This document shows positions 15,297 through 24,411 of a DNA stretch of 37,501 nucleotides, piece after piece; the stretch's first letter is position 1, and every line of letters begins with the position of its first letter. The translations under genes were made by a program, and so were the position numbers. This stretch comes from Niastella sp. (GTDB taxonomy: Bacteria > Bacteroidota > Bacteroidia > Chitinophagales > Chitinophagaceae), in the NCBI GenBank assembly GCA_017744515.1, contig JAGIBF010000051.1:22611-60111 (forward strand), in the 5' to 3' direction. The notes beneath the pieces were generated by a model. It made no database searches and had not been told where the DNA came from. It worked only from the letters and a program-made list of their open reading frames with translations.

Positions 15297-17858
15297 ATGG
15301 ATAGGGACAGATTTATCTATAAGAAGAAACTCAATTTCCGGTGGCTCCTCCTGATGGCATGGCGCGATAGCCGCCGCAACCGCTCCCGCCTCTTCCTTTT
15401 TGTATCCTCGATTATATTGGGTATAGCTGCCCTGGTAGCTACCTTTTCATTGGGCGATAACGTGCGCAAGGATATCGACAAGCAGGCCCAGACCCTCGTA
15501 GGCGCCGACCTTGTTGTGGAAAGCAACAAGCCGGTCAATCCAAAGATGCGTCCCATGTTGGATTCATTGGGAGACCAGCGCTCGGAAGAACGCACGTTTG
15601 CGTCTATGATCTACTTCTCCAAAAGTGGCGGCACCCGCCTGGTACAAGTGCGCGCACTGCAAGGCGACTTCCCTTACTATGGTGCATTGGAAACGACGCC
15701 GGTAGCAGCAGGCAAAGGATTCCGGCTGGCGCAGCAGGCATTGGTAGATAAAACATTGATGCTGCAATTCAATGCGCAGGTAGGCGATTCTATCCAGATC
15801 GGCGAAGTAACCTTTGCCATTGCTGGCGTGCTCAACAAAGCACCCGGCCGCACGGGTCTCTCCACCACCGTAGCGCCACCGGTATATATCCCACTCAAAT
15901 ACCTCGACCAAACCGGACTGGTACAAAAAGGTAGTCGCATAGGCGTCAACTTCTATTATAAATTCAACGAGTCATCACAAGTTGCTGAAGTTATAAAAGA
16001 CATCGAGCCAAGATTGGAAAAAGCAGGGCTCGACTTCGACACCGTAGAAGACAGAAAAAGAAATACGGGCCGCTCATTCGAAGATGTGAACGAGTTCCTT
16101 ACCCTCATCAGTTTTATAGCCCTCTTATTGGGTTGCATTGGTGTAGCGAGCGCCATTCATATTTACATCAGAGAGAAGATCAGCTCCATTGCCATTCTGC
16201 GTTGTCTGGGCGTTAATTCCGTGCAGGCATTCCTGATCTACCTGATCCAGATTGTAGGCATCGGTACCATCGGCGCCATCTTCGGCGCTATACTGGGCAC
16301 ATTGATACAACAGGTACTGCCTTCCGTATTGAAAGATTTTCTGCCTATTGAAATAACAGCCGGCATATCCTGGCCCTCTATTGGCAAAGGCATTGCGCTT
16401 GGAGCCATCATTGCCGCACTCTTTGGCTTGCTGCCGTTGCTTTCTGTACGCAAGGTGTCGCCACTCTACACATTACGCTTATCATTAGAACCCGCCCGCT
16501 CTTTCCGCGATCCGTTCAGGTGGTTGGTATACCTGCTGATCCTTACATTCGTGGTAGTATTTACGTGGTGGCAGGTACACAGCTGGATACAGGCCATCAT
16601 CTTTACAGTGAGCATACTCCTTGCTTTCCTGGTACTGGCAGGCATTGCACGCTTGCTGATGTTCCTGGTTCGTCGATTCTTTCCCTCTTCATGGAGTTAT
16701 CTATGGCGGCAGGGGTTTGCCAACCTGTATCGTCCCAACAACCAAACACTTACCCTGATCACGACGATTGGCCTGGGTGCCCTGTTCATCAGCACCTTGT
16801 ATTTTATCCAAACGATACTCATCAACCGGGTTAGCTTAACCGGAAGCGGCAGTCAGCCCAACATGGTATTGTTCGATATCCAAAGCAGCCAGAAAGATTC
16901 CGTAGCCCTGCTGGCAAAGAATTTCCAGTTACCCATCCTGCAGCAAGTACCCATTGTGACGATGCGCATCGAAGCCATCAATGGGAAAACAGCAGCCGAT
17001 GTAAAAAAAGACACCAATTCCAAAATATCCGAACGTGCATTCGAATGGGAGTTTCGGGTTACTTATCGGGACTCACTCACCGATTCTGAAAAGCTCACTG
17101 CCGGTAAATTATCCCCCCGCGTTAAATACCCCGGCGACATAGTTCCCATTTCAATGGAAGAACAATACGCCCAACGCATCAATGTGAAAATGGGCGACAG
17201 CATACTCTTCAATGTACAAGGAGCATTGGTGCCGACAGTAGTCGGAAGCATGCGAAAGGTTGATTGGCAACGCGTGCAAACCAACTTCCGGGTAGTATTC
17301 CCGCCGGGCGTATTGGAACCTGCACCACAGTTCCATGTGCTCATCACACGTGTGCCTTCACCGGAAGTGTCTGCCCGGTTCCAGCAAACTGTAGTGCGCA
17401 ACTATCCCAATATCTCCATCATCGATCTGCATCTTATCCTGAAAGTGTTGGATGATGTGCTCAGTCAAATAGGGTTTGTAATACGCTTCATGGCAGGCTT
17501 CAGCATCATTACTGGATTAATTGTACTCATCGCATCAGTGCTCATCAGCAAATACCAGCGCATGCAGGAAAGCGTATTACTGCGCACACTGGGCGGCAGT
17601 CGCCGGCAAATCCTCATCATCACAGCACTGGAATATTTTTTCCTGGGCGCCCTGGCAGCAGCCACCGGCATCCTGTTGTCTCTTGTAGGTAGCTGGGCAC
17701 TGGCACGCTATAGTTTCAAAACAAGCTTTTCGCCCGACTGGTGGCCCGTAGCCATCCTGTTCATCGCCATCTCCCTGCTCACTATTCTCATCGGCATTTT
17801 CAACAGCCGCAGCGTGGTCAACAGGCCGCCGCTGGAAGTGTTGCGAAGAGAAGTATAA
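15297..17858 (+). CDS. FtsX-like ABC permease (YbbP-like)
   Basis: An 853-residue integral membrane protein in the YbbP layout: an N-terminal helix (about 33-52) and large periplasmic MacB-like domain, FtsX core 1 with three helices (about 266-400, containing EKISSIAILRCLGVNSVQAF), two middle helices (about 408-455), a further helix and second periplasmic domain (about 490-715), and FtsX core 2 (about 722-845, containing QESVLLRTLGGSRRQILII). The duplicated cytoplasmic (R)xLGxxxxQ loops contact the ATPase. It pairs with the YbbA-like ATPase upstream. The likely job is extraction or release of lipids or lipoproteins in the envelope; the substrate is not known. The 'Y-K-K-K' rich N-terminus precedes TM1, consistent with the inside-positive rule. 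Confidence 0.92.
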   Translation: MDRDRFIYKKKLNFRWLLLMAWRDSRRNRSRLFLFVSSIILGIAALVATFSLGDNVRKDIDKQAQTLVGADLVVESNKPVNPKMRPMLDSLGDQRSEERTFASMIYFSKSGGTRLVQVRALQGDFPYYGALETTPVAAGKGFRLAQQALVDKTLMLQFNAQVGDSIQIGEVTFAIAGVLNKAPGRTGLSTTVAPPVYIPLKYLDQTGLVQKGSRIGVNFYYKFNESSQVAEVIKDIEPRLEKAGLDFDTVEDRKRNTGRSFEDVNEFLTLISFIALLLGCIGVASAIHIYIREKISSIAILRCLGVNSVQAFLIYLIQIVGIGTIGAIFGAILGTLIQQVLPSVLKDFLPIEITAGISWPSIGKGIALGAIIAALFGLLPLLSVRKVSPLYTLRLSLEPARSFRDPFRWLVYLLILTFVVVFTWWQVHSWIQAIIFTVSILLAFLVLAGIARLLMFLVRRFFPSSWSYLWRQGFANLYRPNNQTLTLITTIGLGALFISTLYFIQTILINRVSLTGSGSQPNMVLFDIQSSQKDSVALLAKNFQLPILQQVPIVTMRIEAINGKTAADVKKDTNSKISERAFEWEFRVTYRDSLTDSEKLTAGKLSPRVKYPGDIVPISMEEQYAQRINVKMGDSILFNVQGALVPTVVGSMRKVDWQRVQTNFRVVFPPGVLEPAPQFHVLITRVPSPEVSARFQQTVVRNYPNISIIDLHLILKVLDDVLSQIGFVIRFMAGFSIITGLIVLIASVLISKYQRMQESVLLRTLGGSRRQILIITALEYFFLGALAAATGILLSLVGSWALARYSFKTSFSPDWWPVAILFIAISLLTILIGIFNSRSVVNRPPLEVLRREV

Positions 17859-17865
17859 TATTGAA

Positions 17866-17928
17866 TGTCAGGCTGAGCCTGTCGAAGCCTTTTAAGGGTG
17901 GGTCGCCCTCAAAGGGCGGCTCACCCTT
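17866..17928. repeat. Composite repeat: 25-bp repeat copy 2 plus hairpin copy 2
   Basis: Positions 17866-17890 repeat the 25-bp element of 14391-14415 exactly. Four bases later a hairpin pairs AAGGGTGGGTCGCCC (17894-17908) with GGGCGGCTCACCCTT (17914-17928), a relative of the 15211-15251 hairpin with the same two G-T pairs. It starts 8 nt after the permease stop. Next come CGAAAGATTTCG and a 90-nt stretch with no gene. Confidence 0.85.
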
Positions 17929-18095
17929 CGAAAGATTTCGCTCTGCGGTGGCTTGCAGTCCCGCAGTCTTATTTATTTGCTTGTAGCAAAGGCGTTGTAA
18001 GGCAACTGTCTAACAATCAGCAACTTATTAAGCCATTTTTGAATTGCAACGAACAAAAAGTATACTCATTCGTTAATAATAGAAAGGCCGCCAAC

Positions 18096-18488
18096 ATGAT
18101 CAGCCGCAATGAAGAGATCTTTCAAAATTTCCTGACCCTCATCGATGAACACTTGAAAGACATCGTAGAGGGAAGAACAGAGATTATGTACGAGTTGAGA
18201 GACTTTGCAAAGCGCCTGTATATTCATCCCGGCCACTTTAGCAACGTCATTAAAGAACATACCGGCAAGCATCCATGTTATTACTTTGAGAAAAAGATAC
18301 TGGTAATTGCCAAAGGCCTGCTGCAGGATACGCAGTATACAGTGGCAGACGTAGCGCAGCTACTTACCTATGACCCTTCGAACTTTACCAAATGGTTCAA
18401 AGCATTTGAAGGAATGACCCCTTCGCAATACCGGGCACAGCTGATCAGACAACATCAGCAAATAGCAAGCCCCATGATGCAGGAATAA
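18096..18488 (+). CDS. Stand-alone AraC-type DNA-binding regulator
   Basis: ATG 18096 gives 130 residues, essentially one AraC/XylS helix-turn-helix unit: first HTH about 33-58 (YELRDFAKRLYIHPGHFSNVIKEHTG), linker helix (YFEKKILVIAKGLLQDTQY), second HTH about 82-112 with the family signature VADVAQLLTYDPSNFTKWFKAFEGMTPSQYR. There is no effector or sensory domain beyond a 30-residue N-terminal helix. The frame stays open 66 codons upstream, but that part overlaps a repeat hairpin and has poor composition. Targets are unknown; the LLM oxidoreductase gene downstream is a candidate. A terminator-like hairpin follows. Confidence 0.82.
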   Translation: MISRNEEIFQNFLTLIDEHLKDIVEGRTEIMYELRDFAKRLYIHPGHFSNVIKEHTGKHPCYYFEKKILVIAKGLLQDTQYTVADVAQLLTYDPSNFTKWFKAFEGMTPSQYRAQLIRQHQQIASPMMQE

Positions 18489-18520
18489 CGAGTTTATCGT
18501 CGGCTTATAGTTTAAAAACA

Positions 18521-18552
18521 AACAAGTGGAGTCTCCCGGGACTCCATTTGTT
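18521..18552. terminator. Hairpin terminator after the AraC-type gene
   Basis: A 13-bp stem pairs AACAAGTGGAGTC (18521-18533) with GACTCCATTTGTT (18540-18552, one G-T pair) around a 6-nt loop. It lies 33 nt after the AraC-type stop. The A/T-rich stem ends give weak T tracts in both directions. Confidence 0.6.
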
Positions 18553-18618
18553 ATTTCAAACCTCCCCCTTTGTAGCCGGTTCCCCGTAGTATATCACCTC
18601 AGACTAACCCGAATGAAC

Positions 18619-18645
18619 TTGTTATTGTTATAACACTGAACTTTG
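18619..18645 (+). promoter_or_regulatory. Weak candidate promoter of the LLM oxidoreductase gene
   Basis: TTG (18619-18621), a 16-nt spacer and GAACTTTG (18638-18645), one base off TAnnTTTG, place a start near 18652, 14 nt before the ATG at 18666. The spacer is short, so this is tentative. Confidence 0.35.
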
Positions 18646-18665
18646 CACCATTCAAAACAAGCAAT

Positions 18666-19712
18666 ATGGAATTAGGTATTTGCACATTCGTAGACCACAT
18701 GCCCGATCCGGTGACAGGAAAAGTGATCAGTGCTCACCAACGAATGCAGGATCTCATGGAGGAAATTGAACTGACTGAGCAGGTAGGGCTTGATGTATTT
18801 GCAGTAGGCGAGCACCACCGGGTGGAATATCTCGTTTCATCACCCGCCGTTGTGCTGGCAGCCGCAGCAGCAAGAACAAAGAGAATAAAGCTCACCAGTG
18901 CTGTTACCGTATTAAGCTCCGACGATCCGGTGCGGGTATTCCAGGACTTCGCCACTGTTGACTTGTTATCAGGCGGTCGTGCCGAGATCATGGCAGGCCG
19001 CGGCTCTTTCATAGAATCATTTCCCCTCTTTGGATACGACCTGAAAGATTACGATGAATTATATTCCGAAAAGCTCGATCTGCTACTGAAGCTGAATGAA
19101 AGCGAAAAGATCACCTGGAAAGGGAAACATCGTCCGTCCATCAATAACCTCGGAGTCTACCCACGTCCCCATCAGCAAAAATTGCCCATCTGGATTGCTG
19201 TAGGAGGTACGCCTGAATCGATTGTAAGAGCTGGTAAGCTGGGTGTGCCACTGGCATTGGCCATCATTGGTGGCGAACCACATCGGTTTGCACCGCTTAT
19301 CCAGTTATACCGCAATACGGCGAAACAAGCCGGTCACAACCCGGATACATTACAGGTAGGCATCAACTCCCATGTATTTATTGCAGATGATAGCCAGCAG
19401 GCTGCTGACCAATTCTTCCCTTCCTATGCAGCAATCATGACACGTATTGGGCGTGAGCGCGGTTGGCCTCCTTTATCGCGCGAACAATTTGAAGCCATGC
19501 GCAGCCCGCGCGGCTCACTTCTGGTAGGAAGTCCCCAACAGATCATCGATAAGATACTTTACCAGTATGAGTTGTTTCAAAATACCCGCTTCCTGGCGCA
19601 GATGAGCGTAGGCCCCGTGCCGCATAAACAGGTGATGCGCGCCATAGAGCTATTCGGTACACAAGTGGCTCCCGTGGTAAGAAAGGAACTGGCGCAAAAA
19701 CTGGTTAAATAG
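18666..19712 (+). CDS. LLM-class flavin-dependent oxidoreductase
   Basis: A 348-residue cytosolic protein with the luciferase-like monooxygenase TIM barrel: [11 protein letters not shown] at strand 1, [17 protein letters not shown] (about 37-53, the conserved GEHH near the active site), [43 protein letters not shown] (about 74-117), and [30 protein letters not shown] (about 175-204). Members use reduced FMN (or F420) to oxidise small organic molecules; which one cannot be read from the sequence. It resembles the subgroup annotated as Atu2307/SP_0267-like. The gene is tail-to-tail with the GlxA-like regulator, and the last 8 bases overlap. Confidence 0.9.
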   Translation: MELGICTFVDHMPDPVTGKVISAHQRMQDLMEEIELTEQVGLDVFAVGEHHRVEYLVSSPAVVLAAAAARTKRIKLTSAVTVLSSDDPVRVFQDFATVDLLSGGRAEIMAGRGSFIESFPLFGYDLKDYDELYSEKLDLLLKLNESEKITWKGKHRPSINNLGVYPRPHQQKLPIWIAVGGTPESIVRAGKLGVPLALAIIGGEPHRFAPLIQLYRNTAKQAGHNPDTLQVGINSHVFIADDSQQAADQFFPSYAAIMTRIGRERGWPPLSREQFEAMRSPRGSLLVGSPQQIIDKILYQYELFQNTRFLAQMSVGPVPHKQVMRAIELFGTQVAPVVRKELAQKLVK

Positions 19713-20685
19713 CAACGGCGCGGTTGTACTTGTCCCGGTATTCACCCGGCGACATGCCCACTACCTTTTTAAATACATCGCGGAAAGCCTTGATATCGGT
19801 GTAGCCGGTTTCATACATCACCTCATTCACCGTTTTCCGGCCGCTTTCCAGTTGCTTCTTGGCAACCTCTACCTTTACGCGCTGCATATACTCAAAAACA
19901 GAGTTGGAAGTAGCCGTCTTGAAGCGTCGTTCAAAATTCCTTCTGCCCAGCGCCACATGCGTGGCGATCTCATCAACCGAGATCTTTTCCTGGTATTTGC
20001 TTTCGATAAACTCCTGCGCCTTCAGGATACTCTCATCATTGTGGTGCTTATAACCCTGAAAAATGATGAATTGCGATTGGCTCGTACGGCCCATGTCCAG
20101 CGCAAATATCTTCGCGATCAAAATGGCGATATCACGCGTGGTATGCTTCTCGATATAATACAAGATCAGGTTGAGGTAAGAGTAAGCAGCGCCACTGGTA
20201 TAAATGCCACTCTCATCGGTCATGATCTTATCATCAACCATGTTCACATCCGGGAAGCGTTCCCTGAAATCATTGGCATGTATCCAGTGCGTAGCACAGC
20301 TATGACCCGATAACAAGCCGGTAGAAGCCAGCAGGAAAGCTCCGGTGCACAAGCTCATGATCTCAGCCCCCTTCGAATATTGACCTACGATCCAGGGTAC
20401 AAGTCCCTTGTTGATCTCCATACTTTTGAAAATATCACCATGCAACGCCGGAATGATCAGCAGATCGGTCTTGAAATCTTCCGTGATCAGGAATTTGGTA
20501 TGAACACTGAAGAAATCCTCCTTCATCAGATTACTCCGTTGCTTGCCCACCAGCTGAAAAGAGAAAGCAGGCGCCTTCCCGGCCCGTACATAAGCTTTGT
20601 TCACCTCAGCGAAAATGTGGTGTATACCCTCCACATTACTCAGGCTGATATCCCCCTCAGGAATCAAAACAGAAATGTATTTCAT
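19705..20685 (-). CDS. GlxA-family transcriptional regulator (DJ-1/PfpI + AraC HTH)
   Basis: A 326-residue protein. Residues 1-185 form a DJ-1/PfpI-like domain with the conserved cysteine elbow [16 protein letters not shown] (Cys113) and ATHW after it. Residues about 225-320 form an AraC HTH pair ([72 protein letters not shown]). This architecture is that of GlxA/CdhR-like activators, often responding to small nitrogenous or carbonyl metabolites. The 3' end overlaps the convergent LLM gene by 8 bases. Its divergent upstream gap contains inverted repeats that could be its own operator. Confidence 0.92.
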   Translation of the reverse strand: MKYISVLIPEGDISLSNVEGIHHIFAEVNKAYVRAGKAPAFSFQLVGKQRSNLMKEDFFSVHTKFLITEDFKTDLLIIPALHGDIFKSMEINKGLVPWIVGQYSKGAEIMSLCTGAFLLASTGLLSGHSCATHWIHANDFRERFPDVNMVDDKIMTDESGIYTSGAAYSYLNLILYYIEKHTTRDIAILIAKIFALDMGRTSQSQFIIFQGYKHHNDESILKAQEFIESKYQEKISVDEIATHVALGRRNFERRFKTATSNSVFEYMQRVKVEVAKKQLESGRKTVNEVMYETGYTDIKAFRDVFKKVVGMSPGEYRDKYNRAVAI

Positions 20686-20787
20686 GCTCTAAAATTAAGA
20701 ATTCACATTGCTGCTTGTATGCTTCCCGCAACAAAGTCGCTTTCACCCCCTTCTCTCGTTCATCTATGTGCCAGGCATGCTCCAACC

Positions 20788-20836
20788 ATGCTTCAAATGG
20801 GGGTGTTTACCAATGGGAGAAGCATGTTTGAAGCAT
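20788..20836. promoter_or_regulatory. Inverted repeat in the GlxA upstream gap, possible operator
   Basis: ATGCTTCAAA (20788-20797) and its exact complement TTTGAAGCAT (20827-20836) are 29 nt apart, and a third related GAAGCATG follows at 20841. The stretch 20770-20850 is unusually rich in GCATG/CATGC words. It lies about 100 nt upstream of the GlxA-like start. The remaining gap to 21038 has no convincing gene; a 23-codon ORF at 20937-21008 is too short to call. Confidence 0.35.
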
Positions 20837-21038
20837 ACCTGAAGCATGGATTGAGCAGATTTAGGAAAAGGTTCACATTTCCTGAAATTTATTTCCAGGT
20901 GAAGAAGGTTCTTGAAAATCCGCGTATTACGCGAACATGAGGCCGTTCTTGACCATCGAAAAGATCAGGCAGTTTACCGAAAAGCATCCGGCTAATGATT
21001 ATATTTAGGAAGCTATTTTTCCCTTTACAAATCAGTAT

Positions 21039-21533
21039 ATGCCCTCACGAAAAAAGAAAGCCGCGCCGAAGAAAAAAGCAATTGCTAAAAAGAAACCAGT
21101 TGCTAAGAAGAAGCCTGCCGCAGGTAAAAAAGTATCTGCTCCCCCCCAAGGCACTCCTTTTAAGAAAACAACAGCCCCCGGGCGAACGAAACTTCCGCCG
21201 CTGGATAAAGCTTCAAATAAGGAGATAACTGTGCAGGTGATTGAAATAGTAACAGGTGCAGGACGGGAGAAAAGCCTGGATATGATGTTGATCCGCACAG
21301 AAAGGTTCCGGACCAATGACCATGTATTCGACATCCATACCCACCAGGATGAAAAGAAGCCCCGGCTGATCATTGACGCCTATAAAGTGACTCCGGAAGG
21401 CAAACAACAGCCCAATATATTACGTAAGATCATCAAAGCCGATCCTTCGGCCAAAACACTAAGAAGCCATGCCGGATACGCTGAAGCCATAGCAGCGTTA
21501 AAGAAAGAATTGGAAAATATCCCTGTAAGTTGA
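21039..21533 (+). CDS. Lysine-rich (histone H1-like) tail fused to an unknown domain
   Basis: A 164-residue protein. Residues 1-50 are a repetitive basic tail of K/A/P (SRKKKAAPKKKAIAKKK, repeated AKKKP units), like the C-terminal tails of histone H1 and bacterial Hc1/AlgP-like proteins, which bind DNA or other polyanions non-specifically. Residues about 58-164 are a compact mixed alpha/beta segment (EITVQVIEIVTGAGREKSLDMMLIRT, HVFDIHTHQDEKKPRLIIDAYKV, ending with a helix AEAIAALKKELENI) that I do not recognise. There is no signal peptide; location is probably cytoplasm/nucleoid. It is a single gene between a regulator and the rhamnosidase gene. Function by analogy only: a nucleoid-associated or RNA-binding role. 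Confidence 0.75.
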   Translation: MPSRKKKAAPKKKAIAKKKPVAKKKPAAGKKVSAPPQGTPFKKTTAPGRTKLPPLDKASNKEITVQVIEIVTGAGREKSLDMMLIRTERFRTNDHVFDIHTHQDEKKPRLIIDAYKVTPEGKQQPNILRKIIKADPSAKTLRSHAGYAEAIAALKKELENIPVS

Positions 21534-21638
21534 TCTGTTTAATGCAGGATACGGCAGGATAGCCAGCTTGTACAGGCTCTGTATATTCGAAACCAATGCT
21601 TTGCTAAGAATTGGTAACTTAAGAACATTACAAGCTAT

Positions 21639-24368
21639 ATGAAGAAATTCATTGCCGTTATGACTGCATTTGCAGCTGGTATCTCATTGTCTATGGCGCA
21701 AGTACAGGTACAAAACCTCGCCACCGAAAACCTAAACAACCCCATTGGCCTCGACATCACAAAGCCCCACTTTAGCTGGCAACTGGTCTCCACTAAGCGG
21801 AACGTGTTGCAAACAGCCTATGAGTTAAGAGTAGGCAGCGATCCCAAAGAACTTGCCCGTGGCAAGAGCGCCTGGACTACAGGTAAAGTCACTTCCGATC
21901 AATCGATTCTGGTGCCTTACGATGGCGAAACGTTAAGCTCCGGAAAACGCTACTATTGGCAGGTACGGGTATGGGACAATACCGGGCAGACTTCTGCCTG
22001 GAGTACACCTGCCTTCTGGCAAATGGCTTTGCTGAAACCATCTGATTGGACTGCCCAATGGATAGTGCCAGGTTTTGAAGAGGACAGTCTCAGAGCCTCA
22101 CCCTTGTTCCGTAAAGAGTTTAGCAGTAAGAAAAAGATCAAATCAGCAACGGCCTACGTCACAGCACATGGCCTGTACGAAGCACAGATCAATGGAAAGA
22201 AAGTAGGAGACGCGTACCTCACGCCCGGCTGGACGAGTTATAATAAACGATTACAATACCAGGTATATGACGTGACCGATCTGGTTAAAACCGGTAACAA
22301 TGCCATCGGCGTAACCCTTGCCAATGGCTGGTACCGTGGCAACCTTGTTTGGGAGGGACGCAAAGACCTGTATGGAAAAGATATCGCCCTGCTGTTTCAA
22401 TTGAATATTACTTACACAGATGGTACTACTGAAAACATCATAACCGATGAAAGCTGGAAGTCTTCCACCGGCGCTATCCGCTATGCAGAAATCTATCATG
22501 GAGAAACCATCGACGCCCGGCTGGAAAAGAAAGGATGGGCTGTCGCCGGCTACGACGATAAAACATGGAGTGGCGTAAAGAAAGCGGATTTTTCTAAAGA
22601 CGTGTTGATAGCCACCTACAACGAGCTGGTGAAGAAACACGAAACCTTTAAACCCGTGCGTATTTTCAAAACACCAGCGGGCGAGCAGGTGATCGACTTC
22701 GGTCAGAACCTGGTGGGATGGGTAGTGCTCAAAGCAAATGGAAAAGCTGGAGATAAGATCACGCTTTCCCATGCCGAAGTATTGGACAAAGCCGGAAATT
22801 TTTACATCACCAACCTCCGTAAAGCAAAAGCCGAAGACAACTACATTTTAAAAGGCGGCGGCGAAGAAACTTTTGAACCAAACTTTACCTGGCATGGCTT
22901 CCGCTTTCTGAAAGTAGAAGGCTATCCCGGCGAACTGAAACCTGAAAACTTTACAGCCGTTGCCCTTTACTCTGATATTAAACCGATAGGCAGTTTTACT
23001 TCATCCAATAAGATGATCAACCAGCTGCAACACAATATCGAGTGGGGATTGAAAGGCAACTTCCTCGATGTGCCCACCGATTGCCCGCAACGAGATGAAC
23101 GCCTTGGCTGGACAGGAGATGCACAAGTGTTTTTCCGCACGGCTTCCTTCCTGCGTGACGTAGATAATTTCTTCAGCAAGTGGATGAAAGATGTGGCAGC
23201 AGATCAGTTTGCCAGCGGTGCAGTACCACATGTTGTGCCGAATGTATTAGGTGGTAAGGATGGTGGCAGTGCTGGTTGGGCAGATGTATCTACCATCATA
23301 CCCTGGAACATGTACCTGGCTTATGGTGATAAAAGGATACTGGAAAACCAATACCCCTCTATGAAAGCCTGGGTTGGCTATATGACGAGCCAAAGCACCA
23401 ACAACCTGTGGAATAAAGGCTCTCACTTTGGCGATTGGTTGTTTTACAGCCTTGGCGATGACCCGGATGGCCGCTCAGCCATTACCAACAAATACCTGAT
23501 CGCCCAATGCTTTTATGCTTACTCCACACAACTGTTGATCAAGGCGGCTACCGTGTTGGGTAAAACAGAAGACGTTGCCACTTACACGGCCCTGCTGGCA
23601 AAGGTCAAAGATGCTTTCGTAAAAGAATATACTACACCGAATGGCACTACAGTGAGCAACACGCAAACCTCCTACGTGCTGGCCCTGCAATTCGATATGC
23701 TGCCGGAAGCCTTGCGGCAACAGGCGGCAGACAGGCTGGTGAACAATATCAAACAATACGGCAATCACCTGACTACCGGCTTCCTGGGCACACCTTATCT
23801 CTGTCATGTGCTCAGCCGATTCGGTCACTCGGATATGGCCTATACCCTGCTGCTCCAGGAAACCTATCCTTCCTGGCTGTATCCGGTGAAGATGGGTGCC
23901 ACCACCATCTGGGAGCGTTGGGATGGTCAGAAGACAGACGGTTCCTTTCAAACACCTGGCATGAACTCCTTCAACCACTATGCATACGGAGCCATCGGCG
24001 ATTGGATGTACCGCGTAATGGTTGGCCTCGATACCGAAGAAGGCGCCGTAGGGTATAAAAAGATCACCATCAAGCCCCATATCGGTAAAGCATTTACACA
24101 GGCGGCAGCCAGCTACATAACCCGCTACGGAAAATTATCTTCAGGCTGGAAGACCGAAAACGGCCAGCTGACATTGGAAGTAGAAGTACCTGTCAACACA
24201 ACGGCAACGATCTACATGCCTGCAGCGGCGGCCAGTGAAATAACAGAAAGTGGCAATGCATTAACAGCATCCAAAGACATCCAGGTGGCTGGCCAGGAAA
24301 AAGAATACGTAGTGCTGAAGGTGGGTTCCGGCAGTTATCGTTTCAGTGCCCCATGGAAAGCGCAATAA
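21639..24368 (+). CDS. Secreted alpha-L-rhamnosidase (GH78)
   Basis: A 909-residue protein with signal peptide (MKKFIAVMTAFAAGISLSMAQ) and the GH78 order: an N-terminal fibronectin-like domain (PHFSWQL, YWQVRVWD), a carbohydrate-binding beta-sandwich (about 140-320, ARLEKKGWAVAGYDD), and a catalytic (alpha/alpha)6 barrel with DCPQRDERLGWTGDAQ (Asp486/Glu487, acid region) and TTIWERWDG (Glu759, the position of the general base), then a C-terminal beta domain (HIGKAFTQAAASYITRYG). GH78 enzymes release terminal rhamnose from plant polysaccharides and glycosides by inversion. No SusC/SusD pair is nearby, so it is not in a typical PUL. A flavodoxin-fold reductase gene follows after 43 nt. Confidence 0.95.
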   Translation: MKKFIAVMTAFAAGISLSMAQVQVQNLATENLNNPIGLDITKPHFSWQLVSTKRNVLQTAYELRVGSDPKELARGKSAWTTGKVTSDQSILVPYDGETLSSGKRYYWQVRVWDNTGQTSAWSTPAFWQMALLKPSDWTAQWIVPGFEEDSLRASPLFRKEFSSKKKIKSATAYVTAHGLYEAQINGKKVGDAYLTPGWTSYNKRLQYQVYDVTDLVKTGNNAIGVTLANGWYRGNLVWEGRKDLYGKDIALLFQLNITYTDGTTENIITDESWKSSTGAIRYAEIYHGETIDARLEKKGWAVAGYDDKTWSGVKKADFSKDVLIATYNELVKKHETFKPVRIFKTPAGEQVIDFGQNLVGWVVLKANGKAGDKITLSHAEVLDKAGNFYITNLRKAKAEDNYILKGGGEETFEPNFTWHGFRFLKVEGYPGELKPENFTAVALYSDIKPIGSFTSSNKMINQLQHNIEWGLKGNFLDVPTDCPQRDERLGWTGDAQVFFRTASFLRDVDNFFSKWMKDVAADQFASGAVPHVVPNVLGGKDGGSAGWADVSTIIPWNMYLAYGDKRILENQYPSMKAWVGYMTSQSTNNLWNKGSHFGDWLFYSLGDDPDGRSAITNKYLIAQCFYAYSTQLLIKAATVLGKTEDVATYTALLAKVKDAFVKEYTTPNGTTVSNTQTSYVLALQFDMLPEALRQQAADRLVNNIKQYGNHLTTGFLGTPYLCHVLSRFGHSDMAYTLLLQETYPSWLYPVKMGATTIWERWDGQKTDGSFQTPGMNSFNHYAYGAIGDWMYRVMVGLDTEEGAVGYKKITIKPHIGKAFTQAAASYITRYGKLSSGWKTENGQLTLEVEVPVNTTATIYMPAAAASEITESGNALTASKDIQVAGQEKEYVVLKVGSGSYRFSAPWKAQ

Positions 24369-24411
24369 AGGAGATAAACTACATTTGCCTGAAAAGTGCA
24401 AGGCGCATCAA

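Noticed and set aside
17898..18095. N-terminal extension of the AraC-type protein
   Set aside because: It would begin inside the repeat hairpin at 17894-17928 and has no protein-like pattern; ATG 18096 begins the conserved part.
20937..21008. 23-codon ORF (MRPFLTIEKIRQFTEKHP...)
   Set aside because: The composition is protein-like, but it is too short, with no partner gene or terminator, to call; it may be a relic.
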